Shown: piece after piece, positions 1 through 10,498 of the stretch
Layout of the letters: each line of letters opens with the position of its first letter
Position numbering within the stretch: position 1 is the stretch's first letter
Assembly: GCF_001638985.1 (NCBI RefSeq)
Contig: NW_017265189.1
Coordinates: forward strand, 434,001 to 498,000
DNA from: Phycomyces blakesleeanus NRRL 1555(-)
Taxonomy: Eukaryota > Mucoromycota > Mucoromycetes > Mucorales > Phycomycetaceae
DNA: 64,000 nucleotides
Direction: 5' to 3'
Program-made: the position numbers and the translations under genes
Notes under the pieces: generated by a model
What the model was told of the DNA's origin: nothing
Database searches by the model: none
The model's input: only the letters and a program-made list of their open reading frames with translations

Positions 1-2
1 GT

Positions 3-2203
3 GACATCCCCACCACCAGGAAGACCAGTAGATTCACCACCCACAACAGTACTTGTGCATGCCCCAGATGTGTGAGGCAGTTTACCAGGTTACCAAGCAC
101 CAATCAGGCCGACTTCAGTGGGTTTGACTATTTGACGTGAAAAATCCGTAGCGGTCTGGAAAACAGGTTGCATGCTGAGGAGTGGAAGAGTACCAGTACG
201 CCCTCAGAATGGCATCAGTTGGAAATCGAAAATGGTGTTCGATGGTCACAGCTGCATCACCTTGGATACTTTGATCTAGTACGTAGAACGATCATCGATC
301 CCATACATAATTTATTCCTGAGGACACCAAAGAGAATGATGGAGCGGTGGATAAAAGAAGGACTGATAGACGATAGAAAGCTAGCTATGATGCAAACAAT
401 GGCAGAGACAATAGTGGTGCCAATGGATTATATGGTGTTGAAATCAAAGATCGGAAAGGGCTTTCCATACATGAAAGCTGATGAATGGAAGTCCTGGGTG
501 CTAGTGTATTTGCCTATCTTGTTGAAGGCCGTCCTGCCAATTAAAATGTTCAGAAATTGAATCAGTTTTGTTGATGTCTGCCACCAATTAGTAAAGCCAA
601 GCATCACGTTCTCTGACATTGACGATGGCCATAAATTTCTTCAAGAATTCTATACTGAGTGCCAGCGTATTTACACTCCAACTATTCTCACCTGTAACAT
701 GCATTTACATCTCTATCTTCACGAGACCATCAGTGATTTTGGACCAGTATATGGATATTGGCTCTTTGGGTTTGAGCGATATAATGGTCTGCTAAAGAAC
801 GTGAATACGAACAGAAAAAATTCCTTTGAGGTTACATACATGAATAGTTTCGTCCAAGATACATTCAAAGGTGATTTCGTTCATGCTGCTCTCACATGCC
901 CAAGCCAAGTACCGTTTCTTTCTCTTCTTGTCAAGCTTACTACCACAGCTCAACCCTCCACTTCAAAAAATACAATAACTTTTCCCCAGCGTCCGTTCAG
1001 ACTATCAGCCTTCATCCAAGCATACTCAAACCCTTCTCTTCCAGTCCTTGGCAATGAACCTCTTCCTCCATTCACATTTCCTCTCCATATCGAACCCCCA
1101 TCAGCAATGAGTGATGTCGACTATCCTCATTTGCTTGATTACTATAAAGTTACATACTGCATGCCAAATCTTGAAGGTTACCAGCATCCCTCCTCTCCAT
1201 TCTCTTTTGTCGACAACTAAATCATAAAGTTGAAATCAATCAATTTGCTTGGTCAGGTTTACAAAGGCTGCAAATATGCTTCTGGTCATGGCTCATTTGT
1301 TCAATCTCTGTTCCTTAGAAGTCAAGGCAATAATCGGTTGGCATATGTAGTGATCCAGACACTCAGATATTGGATTTATCACATATAAGAACATATTCAT
1401 ATTGGGATAGCGTAGTAGTTATCATCTTGTCAGTATAAAATATATATAAACGATTAAGTAATCAACCCAATAATTATTACAGTTAGTACTGTAGATAATA
1501 TCTTAAAGATTGTTAAGATAATTATATCATACTGCCGGGTAAACTATGTCAGATTGATATGGAGCTAATTTAGTAGGAAATCCTAAAGCTCTAGTATAAA
1601 AGAGAAAAGAATAACTAAGAGCTAAAGAAGTAGGATTTATGACTTGATGTCATAATTGTAACACTGACACTAGTTAAGCAGTAAATACACTCTAATAACC
1701 AAATATAGTAAAGGAAGAAAGCCTTAAGAAACTAAGACGTAATGACAAGAGCAGATTGTGTTTTCTTATAAAAAGAGACACTTTTTATTTATGAATAAAA
1801 ACAACTTATATATAGTCTCAAAGTATTTCTATACGTCTCTATTATTAAATATTTTATTTTTCTATTGTTTTGTACCTGAAATACCACAGCATACACTGGC
1901 CAAATTCAGTATCTGTTCTTGCACTCTTTCACTCTACCAGTAGACGACACAGAGCTCCAAACACGTGTTATTTATCAAGATAAACATGTGTTTGCGTTTG
2001 TTAAGTGGTTCCAGATTGAGCATGACCGTTCAAGAGAGTTGGAAAGTGTTGACATCTGCAGTGCAGATTTTATTGCATGTGATTTTGAATGCATCTTGCC
2101 AGTACATCGAATATCATCAGTTGTTGCAACATGTGATTATAAAACCAGCACAAATAATAAGAAAATACTTGTTAACGCTTTATCACACAAACAATACAAT
2201 TAA
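3..2203 (+). pseudogene. CACTA (tnp2-like) transposase, C-terminal two thirds, broken
   Basis: One reading frame starting at base 3 covers the core and C-terminal parts of a tnp2-type DDE transposase, including the CDIPAARK-like block at the left edge, the IDPxHNLFL block near 295-315, KADEWKSW near 475-495 and the HxHLYLHETI block near 700. It is broken by three in-frame stops: TGA at 138-140, TGA at 558-560 and TAA at 1218-1220. At the first two, sister copies have tryptophan (TGG). A 543-bp solo LTR sits at 1346-1888. Taking out the LTR and one 5-bp duplication restores the frame, and the conserved C-terminal module (GQIQYLF, FAFVKWF, ILPVHRI) follows to the stop at 2201-2203. No frameshift is seen, so decay is by point substitution plus one insertion. 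Confidence 0.85.
1346..1888 (+). mobile_element. Solo LTR, copy 1 (543 bp)
   Basis: The segment begins TGTAGTGATCC and ends AATACCACA, that is TG...CA. It is flanked by a perfect 5-bp duplication, gcata, at 1341-1345 and 1889-1893. Two other copies of the same sequence occur at 12532-13074 (minus) and 32696-33229 (plus), each with its own 5-bp duplication. TG...CA ends and a 5-bp duplication are those of LTR retrotransposons (Ty1/copia or Ty3/gypsy; the sequence does not tell which). No internal gag or pol region is present, so it is a recombination product. Short ORFs within it (for example 1758-1943) are not genes. Confidence 0.9.
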
Positions 2204-2341
2204 TATTTAATACATTTCTTTTTTAATAAAAAATTTCAATACATAAGCTAATATAGTCTTATTATATATGTTGCAAACAATACATATGTGTTAAGAAATT
2301 TTGAGAGTAAAAGAAAAAAAATAACAAAAAATGAGTTTTAT

Positions 2342-3470
2342 TTATGACCTATATTTAAGAGCCTATTGAGGTAGAGCAGAATCTAAATCAGTTGGGACTG
2401 TTGATTCCACTGTTCTATCATAAACTCTCTTAAGCAGTTGGCAGGAATTTGCACTCAATTGCTTAACAACAAACGAGTCAACCTCCGTAATGAATTTGTT
2501 AAGCTAAGTAATAAACATATATTAACATTCAGCCTGGCATCATTCAAAAAAGAAAACTGTTAGGTTTTATCTCGTCACTTCTCCAACTTGGGCGAGCAAC
2601 ACAAATCTCATTTCTTGGCTGAGAGGGGGACATATCATTGTCTGATTCGCCTTCAGACATGACCAACTTTTGGATCAGTCCAGAGCAGTTTCGACCCATC
2701 TTGAGATCAATGTCAGCCTTGTAAGCATCATAAGCAAGGCGACGGCAAGTGTAGTTCTAAAGGAAAAAGACAATACAATTAATATTCTAATTGTTATTAT
2801 TTAGCATAAATTGAAAATATAGTTTACATCAGTTTCACGGCCAGATCTTCTTGAATTAGTATTCAAGGCTCGTCTTGTTTCTGGAAGTTCCCTTTGCTGG
2901 CGATGTCTACTACAGAAGTTTGTGTATATACACTTACGAAGGTCGCGTGTCCTCATATCAGTGCCAGCAAACTTCTTTTCCAAGTAATACAAGAGTTGTT
3001 TGACTAACTCTCTATTTGGAGAGCGATCAAAACGAACATCAACTGCCCACTTTGGTTTTATGGCATTCACTTGGATTTCTGCCTGGTCTCTTGATTTTAG
3101 CTTTGGGTTCCACATATAACCATAAATGTATCCCTATTATATTTTAATTAGCAACAAGATTGGCAAGTGTCTTTTATATCTTTATACTTACAAATACAGC
3201 ATTAGTATCACTTGATTCGGCGGTGGGAAGGGCAGCAGAAGTGAATGCAACACTAGTGGACACATGCGCAGGTGCTGGGAGGGCAGACAAGGCATCAATG
3301 CCATTAATGGTGGTTGCGTTACCGGTGATCACTACACCGATTCTTGTATCCATCAATGTGATCTTATCCTTCATGGCCTTCATCTCTTCTTTTATTGCAT
3401 TCAAAGCTTGTAGCAACTGGACATCAGTGCTAGCAAGAGAAGGAGCGAGTCTGCAGTTGGGGGTAGGCAT
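2342..3470 (-). pseudogene. CACTA family-1 ORF2 (second gene), four exons, damaged
   Basis: Exons on the minus strand are 3192-3470, 2828-3133, 2571-2756 and 2342-2503. Exon 2 is exactly 306 nt, as in elements 3, 7 and 8. Exon 1 encodes a helix-forming stretch (LLQALNAIKEEMKAMKDKI) followed by an Ala/Thr/Ser-rich segment. Exon 2 has the family block CIYTNFC followed by a basic run rich in Arg, a likely nuclear-localisation or DNA-binding region. Exon 3 ends in RPSWRSDE, and exon 4 should end in LPxWA. Damage: the donor of intron 3 reads AT instead of GT (2569-2570) and the tryptophan of the C-terminal motif has become TAG. The gene is convergent with the transposase, 138 bp away. By analogy with plant En/Spm TNPA it could be an accessory DNA-binding protein, but I recognise no named domain. 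Confidence 0.7.
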
Positions 3471-3713
3471 TATCTGTAATACATTATAATATTTTCAATT
3501 GTTAATATCAGTTCTTTTTCTTTTTTTATTCTCTTTTGTAAGAGACAATCCATCTATTTTGTTATGTAAATTACAGTAAATTTGCAACGTAGATTTGTTG
3601 AGATGATATAATCAAGAGTGAGTGACATTGAATTGCAAGTAGAAATATTAAGTATTTATAGGTGGTAGTGATACTTCAGGAACACTTCAAAGACAACTTC
3701 TTGAAACACTGAG

Positions 3714-4570
3714 ATGCAAATCGACCTTGATACATTTTTTGGCCTCAATTGATCACCTCTTTTCAGTTTTTTTTTTGCTATTGTTTATTGGATAAGCTTT
3801 TTGGTATTTTGTTTCAAACGCAGAAAAAAAATTTACATCTTTTTCTTTCTTCTTTTCTGCTCCTTTTTTCTTTTCCAATGTTTGTCATTATTATATTAGT
3901 GGCTTTTTTTTTGGTAACATACTTCTTTATTAAATATTTTATTATAAACAATAAAAATTAATACATTCTATTATTATCATAATAGATACTCATTTGCTTT
4001 CATTTAAATGCATTCATTTCACAATCGCTGTCCAGATTAACAAAGGTCAATATTATATTTTGCGAAATTGACATCTATAAAAATCCTTCTGACTTGTTTT
4101 TTTTATTACAGACTTGATCATCAAGAATAACTGCTACAAATGAATTTGGTTAAAAACATCAAGGTAGTATATATATATATATATTATTTTGACATGTATC
4201 TTACTAAAATGAAGTCTTATTATAGATGAACACTGTTGATCCTGTCTTTGATTTCCCTTACATTATACAGCTGGAAATGATATTACATGGTAAGGATTAC
4301 TACTTTATTTTTTATTTTAGTAATATTAATATTATAATGTGTTAACATAAAATATTATTATTTTTCACTAGAGTTCTATCAAGTGTTTACAAAGACAATC
4401 TATCTCTGTTAATATATATTCTTGCTACTGGTATGTAAATTATTTATTATTTTATTTGATTCACAAAAATTAATGTTTTTCATTGTTTTTATAGTGAAAG
4501 ATATCATAAGGAATGCCATGGATTATCAATATCAACATCTATTTTTTGCTTGCTCTTTTTCAATATTTAT
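3714..4570 (+). pseudogene. orf3 relic of element 1 (micro-exon region)
   Basis: An ATG at 3714 opens MQIDLDTFF, which aligns with the beginning of the corresponding region of element 8 (MQIGFEHAFF at 58814, where the first codon is GTG). A strongly hydrophobic, pyrimidine-rich stretch follows, interrupted by TGA at codon 13. After a likely donor near 3913 there are plausible short exons bounded by AG and GT near 4132-4183, 4225-4289, 4373-4431 and 4495 onward, with introns of about 40-85 nt. The joined exons do not keep an open frame. This copy is read as dead. It starts 243 bp from the ORF2 start, in divergent orientation. Confidence 0.45.
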
Positions 4571-5189
4571 AATGTAAGTATAGAAGTGTACACAAAATGT
4601 AAAAGCATATTACATTAAATGTAGTATCCAGCACACATAGCTAATAATTTGTCTATGCTTCTTAAAGTCTGTTGTATTTCAACAAACAGTCTGCTTTCTT
4701 TTTATATTTTCAGGTATTTCTTTTCTGTAGATAATTATTCTATTCAAACAGTATCAAGCAGACCAGTAGAAGCAATAATGGATATCCAATAAATCAATAC
4801 TATAAGATTGTTATAGTTCTAGAAACATTCTGTTCTTTTCAAATAAATACTATTATAAACTTTTACCAATAAAACAATTTCTGAAATTAAAATAAAAAAC
4901 GATTGAACTATACTATGGTTCAGAACCCAAAGAATTGCTCAAGTATTGAATTTAATTGGATATAAAATATAACGAAGAGGTGTAATGTTGAACTATACTA
5001 CTGTGTCAAGATCGAAAATAAATATATTATTCACCTTTAAAGCTCCATATAAAACATATAAAAATAAAACCTTGGTTTCAAAAAACTCTTTTCAATATCC
5101 CAAGTCAGATCAACACACCGAAAGTGCTAAAGAACTATATTCCTGTCATTTTTATTTGACCCCACACATGTGTATAGCTGCTCATGGCA
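4571..5189. other. Intergenic AT-rich stretch, no gene seen
   Basis: This joins the right side of element 1 to the 3' side of the MULE-type gene. It contains two near-identical short pieces reading TTGAACTATACTA at about 4903 and 4987, and no convincing ORF, tRNA or terminal inverted repeat. The ORF at 4985-5200 shows no recognisable motif and I do not call it a gene. Confidence 0.4.
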
Positions 5190-7903
5190 CATGGTGCTAA
5201 GACGAACTTGTTACATGGTGATATGTATCTGGACTCAATGTTAAATCCCGTCTTGACACCTGAGTAACTACGCCTTTACACATATGTATGTCAGATCATT
5301 TTTCCAGTGCTTCCTGGTCCTGGTACACTTCCATTGCTATTGCCCTGTACCCACAATTTCCGTCTGCTTCAGGAGAAAAGATTGTTGATATATGTTTTGG
5401 TGCGATTGTGAAATTTGTTAGTAATGTGAGATCGCATGGTGATCCAAGGTTGATAATATTTTTTATGGCTTTTTGCTCTTTAGCTGAGAATATTTTTTGC
5501 CTAGAAAACAAAGCAAAGATTTAGTAAATTAAATCTAAACAATATTAAAATCTTACTTTTTTTGTTCTTTTTCTGTTTTAATTTTTTTTGTGATTTTTTC
5601 TTTTTTGGTATTGATGCAATGCTCTAATGCAATCACCTTGTGCTTGGTATTTTTTGGTCGGCCCTTAATGGCTTCAACTACTGTTGGGCTCTTAAGGTTT
5701 TTGAGTTTCTGTGCGTCGATTTGTTTCCAAGTTTTTTCTATCAATTGGTATATATTGATTTGTTCTTGTTTGCTCTGAGCATTGACAAAATGTTTGCAAA
5801 TAAGCTCAAGAGCATAGTTGAATTCTGGGGTTATTGGTTCGATATTATTGATGTTTGGGGATACTGGGGTTGCATTTTGGATAGTTAAATGGTCTACATA
5901 ATAAAATGTTATATGAGAAAATCGTCACATAATTATTGCTATTATTATATATATTACCTTCTCCTTCTAGATAGTTTTTTCTCCAGCATCTTGGGATGGT
6001 ATCGAATTTAGCGAGTGTGTAGTAACAAGGAAGCAGGTAGTTGTATTGTATGAGACATTTGCATGCTTTGGCTAGTTTTTTGGGTATAATGGATTTGGAT
6101 AATTCTAATTTGATTTGATCCATTGCAAATCTACAGACTTTAAGACAGATGTCACTTAGTCTGGCGGCATTGACTTTATTGAACACAATTTTTGTTCCTT
6201 CTCCAAGGCTTTCCACCATTAGCCAATGCTTGCGATCTGCAACCTGTACAATTTATAAATATATTATAACCAATAAATACATAAAATAGTATAGAATAAA
6301 CTTACCAACTCGTCATACCACTTTTTTACTTTAAGGGTAACTGTCTTCAGTTTACCTGAGAAAGTACCAAGAGAATGCTTGAGAGAAGCATGGGCACTTT
6401 CTGCATGGTTCAACATGTAATTGCCAAAATGGGCATGTTTGTAAACATACATGTTCACTCAGTTTTCCTTGTCTTTCATTTTTCTGATAAAGTATATTAA
6501 AAAAACACAATTTTTTATAGTTAAATACACTGTTTACATCAAATTTAAAAAATTTATATGTACTTCTCAAGAAAAGCACTAGCAGCTTTTTCCTGGTCTT
6601 TACAATTTTTCTTTGCAAATTCAAAATATCCATTTGTTTCCTTTTTTACTTCTTGATGTGTAATGCATTTTAAAGCAATTCGGTCAAGGAATTCTGACAG
6701 CTTATCCAACAGGTCTCTCTTTTTGCTACTCTTGTCTCCCTTCATTATCAGAAGCAATTGCTTTTTAAAGTTGTCTTTGATATGCTTATAGCACAACAAC
6801 TGCTTCGACTCAGGAAAGACTCAAGTAATAGCATTTCTCAATGCTTTTTCATTGTCTGCGATGAAAACATCTGGGAGAAGTGTTGTTTGTTTGTCATTGC
6901 TGCTGTTGTTGTTGTTATTGTTGTTGTTGTTGTTGTCATTGGGCCAGACTGCATTGCAGAGACAGCTAAGCACTCAGAGATAATTTTCTTCTGTCTCATG
7001 CTCTACCCAAGCACCGGCAATTGGATACATCTTTAAAGTGGTACAAGAGTTTCCACTCATATTGCTAGTACCAACAATGTTGACATAAGTCATTTGATGA
7101 CTATTTGTCTTATATGTGGCATCAATAATGACAGTCTCAGGCATTCTTTGTGCCTCATTAATCACATCCTGATGCACAAAGAAGACCATATTCACTTGAT
7201 TATCTTCTGTATTACCAACAGAATACCTGACATGGAAGTCAAGATCTTGCAGAGTAGTGATAAAGTCAAACATCTCCTTTCCTTTTTCCAATTTTCCAAA
7301 ATGTTGCTTTATATTAGCAATGTCATGGCAAACAATGTTTGTATATCCATTTATCTTCAAACTGTTGAAGATGGTGGATACATCGTCATTGTTCTCCAGA
7401 TGCTTAACCACAAGCGCCATTGTCTCAGATGAGAGCTTGCAGTACATAGCATATGCTCTGTGGTCTTCTTCGATGGGGTGGTTATGTTCTGCCTCATGGG
7501 AGCGCACAGTGAGCTTTCTGCCCTTCTTGGTGTTGGCATACATGAAGCAAGGGCAGCCATGCTTCTGCATGTCTTTTTTGCGCTTTCTCTCCCATTCAAA
7601 AAGAGTTTCACCCATAACTGATGTTTTGGAAGCAACCTTCTTGGCTTTTCTGGTATCTCTATATTTGCCAGAGTGCTTGCAAATCAATTTGATACAAGAG
7701 CTTGATGCATATTCAGTAGTGAAAGCAATATTATGCTTGACACCATATGTCTTGGCAGCTTCTCAAACAGCTACAGCTGAAGAGAATTCTCTTCCAACAA
7801 GAAAAATTGAGTTGAACTCAGTCAAGGCAGCATCGTACTTCTTCAATGTCTTGCTAGCAATGACAAAGTCGTTGGTGTTGTTGATGTTGTTAATGTTGCT
7901 CAT
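5190..7903 (-). pseudogene. MULE-type transposase with SWIM finger and C-terminal OTU protease domain, broken
   Basis: The start is the ATG at 7901-7903. Exons on the minus strand are 7903-6564, 6483-6306, 6243-5958, 5893-5557 and 5500 to about 5190; all four introns are GT-AG. In order the protein has a FAR1-like zinc-binding region with a GCPCFMY block and HNHP; the DDE core with IIDATYKTN (first Asp) and FIADNEKALRNAI (second Asp); a SWIM-like CKC...LPCYYTL in which the final His ligand is Tyr; an SPT...KGRPK linker; and DGNCGYRAIAMEVY, the Asp/Cys signature of OTU-family cysteine proteases. There are five premature stops, all TGA (7763, 6974, 6821, 6459 and 5296, lowest base of each). MULE, FAR1, SWIM and OTU are recognised from family knowledge. 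The OTU domain is truncated by decay. A CAA-type repeat adds a poly-Asn tract near 6903-6940. Confidence 0.8.
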
Positions 7904-8030
7904 GTTAAATGTCAAAAAAAAATTATGTACTGATGTTGTAGTAAAAAAAAGCAGTGATTTAATTGGCAATCTGGAGGGTAATTTATCTGATCCCCCCAAA
8001 AAAATGCGTGTAACATGCAAAACTAATTAT

Positions 8031-8168
8031 ATGTGACGTCACAACTAGTTCTTCAATTTGCTCACTTTTGCATGTCTTATCAGTGTCCAATTTGTTGGTA
8101 ACACTCCCAAAAGTCAATTATAAATGACGTCACATTTAATTCTTCAATTTGGTTGCTTTTGCATGTCC
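8031..8168. repeat. Direct repeat with CRE-like palindromes upstream of the MULE gene
   Basis: Two copies of about 46 bp, at 8031-8076 and 8122-8168, share TGACGTCAC, TTCTTCAATTTG and CTTTTGCATGTC. TGACGTCA is the palindrome bound by CREB/ATF-type bZIP factors in fungi and animals. They lie 130-265 bp upstream of the MULE start codon. They could be promoter elements or subterminal transposase-binding repeats; I could not define terminal inverted repeats for this element. Confidence 0.5.
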
Positions 8169-8175
8169 ATATAGA

Positions 8176-8357
8176 TCCCCTAAATAAAGTAAGATATTAG
8201 CTAGCAATAGATGACTTAATTAATTTGATTCCTTAAAAAAAATCTATATTTTTGAAAAAAAAGTAAAGTACTTTGAAATTTTACCATCTTTTTTGTCTGA
8301 GCCAAAAATTATAAACTTCAGATAAACAGTGACTGGTTGCACTTTGTAGTAATTAAA
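8176..8357 (-). repeat. Dispersed repeat, about 180 bp (inverted partner at 15471-15646)
   Basis: The reverse complement of this stretch matches 15471-15646 over its whole length with scattered differences; for example both carry GTGCAACCAGTCACTG and TATAATTTTTGGC. It has no ORF. It could be a small non-autonomous transposon or a terminal part of a larger one. Confidence 0.6.
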
Positions 8358-8393
8358 TTTTTTCATAACCAAGATTATATATTATAACAAACT

Positions 8394-8500
8394 ACTGAAC
8401 AAACTTATCAAATAGACTGACCTTCCAGTACTGGATATTACAACATGGTCAAAAACAAAACTTCTTTACAATATATGTGACATATTTATTGTAGCTGACA
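8394..8500 (+). repeat. Dispersed repeat matching the tRNA-Asn upstream region
   Basis: This stretch aligns in the same orientation with 14505-14614, directly upstream of the tRNA-Asn gene. Both contain GACTGACCTTCCAGTA and ACAACATGG at the same spacing. No tRNA follows here. It may be a transposon end or a broken duplicate of the tRNA flank. Confidence 0.5.
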
Positions 8501-9148
8501 AGCTAGAGCTTGAACAAAAGAGAAGATTTAAATCAATTGTTTCAAAAAGAGAAAAGGGTAAATGGATTTCTTTTTGTAATTAATTTACTTTGACCTTCAC
8601 TCACATTCTCACATAGCACAAAAAATAATTTAATTAACATTTTTATGAAAAAGATATTATATCAAATAAGACTTCAAGATAAATATTCCAAATTGAGGTA
8701 TTCGGGATTGTTTATGGGTTAGTATCTCAATAATGGGAAAAGTAGATACTGTGAGAGTGTTATTTATTGAAGAGACCAAATAATATTGTTTATATCTGCT
8801 ACTATTCAAATCCCTGTAATTCAAATCCCTGTTGTGTAATGGTTGGTTTACACTGTATGAGTGTGTAGTGTACGTGTGCCTGGTGTGTAACAGTTCCGGA
8901 GATTGTTAACTTGCCAGGTTCATTAGCAAGAAGGAACCAGTGTTTGGTTGTGGGGTCTGTTCTTCACTCAATTGTGGTGTGTATACCACACAAATAATTA
9001 ATATCAATATCAATAGCAATTATTTATAATAAAATCATCTTTTATCTACTATATTATTTTGTTTATTTTATTGTAATTCTTTAAGTACATTTTTTTATTA
9101 TCAAGTATATTCTTTGTTTGTTTTTATATTGCTTAAGGCGTTCATATT
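8501..9148. other. Intergenic stretch, no gene seen
   Basis: It holds AT-rich DNA, a short tandem duplication of TTCAAATCCCTG near 8814-8842 and a GT-rich patch near 8843-8990. There is no ORF with a recognisable motif and no RNA gene I can fold. Confidence 0.4.
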
Positions 9149-9376
9149 GTTGTGATCAACTGATTTTTTTCCCAATTTTAGACAAACTTTTTATTCCAAA
9201 AATAGGCAACAAATTCAAGTGCATTCCCAGCAAAAGACAGGGGATGCACTAAATCTCGCTCCTTTTAAGGAAATCTGAATTGATGAAATATTTTAAGTAA
9301 CAACAGACTTGACTCTTTTTATTTTGAGATAACAGTTTATTTCTTGAACGTTTACTTCTTGACCTTATCTTAAAAC

Positions 9377-10470
9377 ATGCATACTTTCAAATTTGTTAAA
9401 GTAGCAATCTCTGTTACAGATGTCTCATCCCTCCCAAACCAGAATCAGGACATTGCTTCGAACGTGAAAGATTCTGAACCAATATGTCTTGGCAAACTGG
9501 AAGGCAACGAAGCCCCAGAAAGTGATAATGACAAGGAAAGCAACTTGGGCCCAGAGTCAACTCCTGCCACAGCCTGTAGAAAACAGACCAACATGTTGCA
9601 CTGTTCCTGAAGGTGATCTTGGACGATTATACCCATGCCAAGATTCTAAGAGTAAAAAACAATAGCTTTTTGAAAGGAAAAATCTGGAAAGATCTGGTTA
9701 ACAAGTTTAAGCAACATGACCAGTTTAAAGATCTCAATGACGATTACTTCAAGAACACAATTGATGGTGATAAATGTGGCAAAAATTTCAAGGACTTAAC
9801 AAAGACCTACAAGCTACGTGCTGATTGTAATAGACGCAAAACTGGTTGTGCAAGAAGCCATGAAGCCCCTGCATGGGCTTTTTTTGATCAGATGAAAGAG
9901 ATCTTGATCAATGATCCCAGTGTTTACCCTCAGAACTTTGGTCAATCAAGAACATCAAGACCAACAAGCATGACCACAACCTCAAGTAATAGGCCTATTG
10001 TTCATGAAAACACCTTTGGAGATAGTAGAACAGAAATTGAAGTTCTCTTGAAAGCTGTAGTTTCCAACAACACCAATGACAATCATGCCAGTGATCTTAA
10101 TTCTGTTATCAGCAACAATGAGAATGAGAAGAGTTTAACAGCTGCTTAGCTATTAACTGAAAGAAGTGGTTATTCTGCTAGTGTAAATAAAATTCTGAGC
10201 ACTATCACCTGTTTGCATAAGGAAATGCAAGATGAAGTGGCCACAGAGCGTGATGTCTTCATCAGTCAGTTGCTTGGGACACCTGAGCAAAGAGCAGCCA
10301 AATGAGCAAGAGATGAGAAAGACAGAGAGCTTATGCATGAGTTCATCAAGGCCTGTATAAATGAATTGCATCATAGACAGTTACAAGACAATGTTATTCT
10401 TGCTGAGCAGAAACAATCGAATAACTTCTTAGCACAGTTTCTCCAGTATAGATGTAATAACAATCAATAA
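9377..10470 (+). pseudogene. Harbinger Myb/SANT-like DNA-binding protein, broken
   Basis: The 5' part (9377-9610) encodes an acidic, low-complexity leader. After a frame change near 9606 the frame from 9613 gives a trihelix Myb/MADF-like module: WKDLVNKFKQHDQF, then CGKNFKDLTKTYK and HEAPAWAFFDQMKEI. Such a protein partners the DDE transposase in PIF/Harbinger elements, where it helps bind the ends and import the transposase. The same frame continues past a TAG (10147-10149) and a TGA (near 10303) through a helical, charged C-terminus to TAA at 10468-10470. The two stops and the frame change make it a pseudogene; an unrecognised intron could explain the frame change near 9606. Confidence 0.7.
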
Positions 10471-10498
10471 AAATATATAAATCAATAACTTTTATTTC

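Larger units (their letters stand above)
1..4850 (+). mobile_element. CACTA family-1 element 1, 5'-truncated by the window edge, decayed
   Basis: The stretch holds, in the same order as elements 3, 6 and 8, a plus-strand transposase relic, a convergent minus-strand ORF2 relic and a divergent plus-strand micro-exon region. The left end lies outside the window. I found no CACT-type right terminus between 4600 and 5300, so the right boundary is approximate and may have been lost when neighbouring DNA was rearranged. The transposase relic most resembles the copy at 54009-57125. A solo LTR (1346-1888) is inserted in the transposase. The two superfamily markers, CACT termini and a 3-bp target duplication, are seen in sister copies but not in this one. 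Confidence 0.7.

Noticed and set aside
6758..8036. Plus-strand ORFs opposite the MULE gene
   Set aside because: They are antisense shadows of the transposase frame, with no motif of their own.
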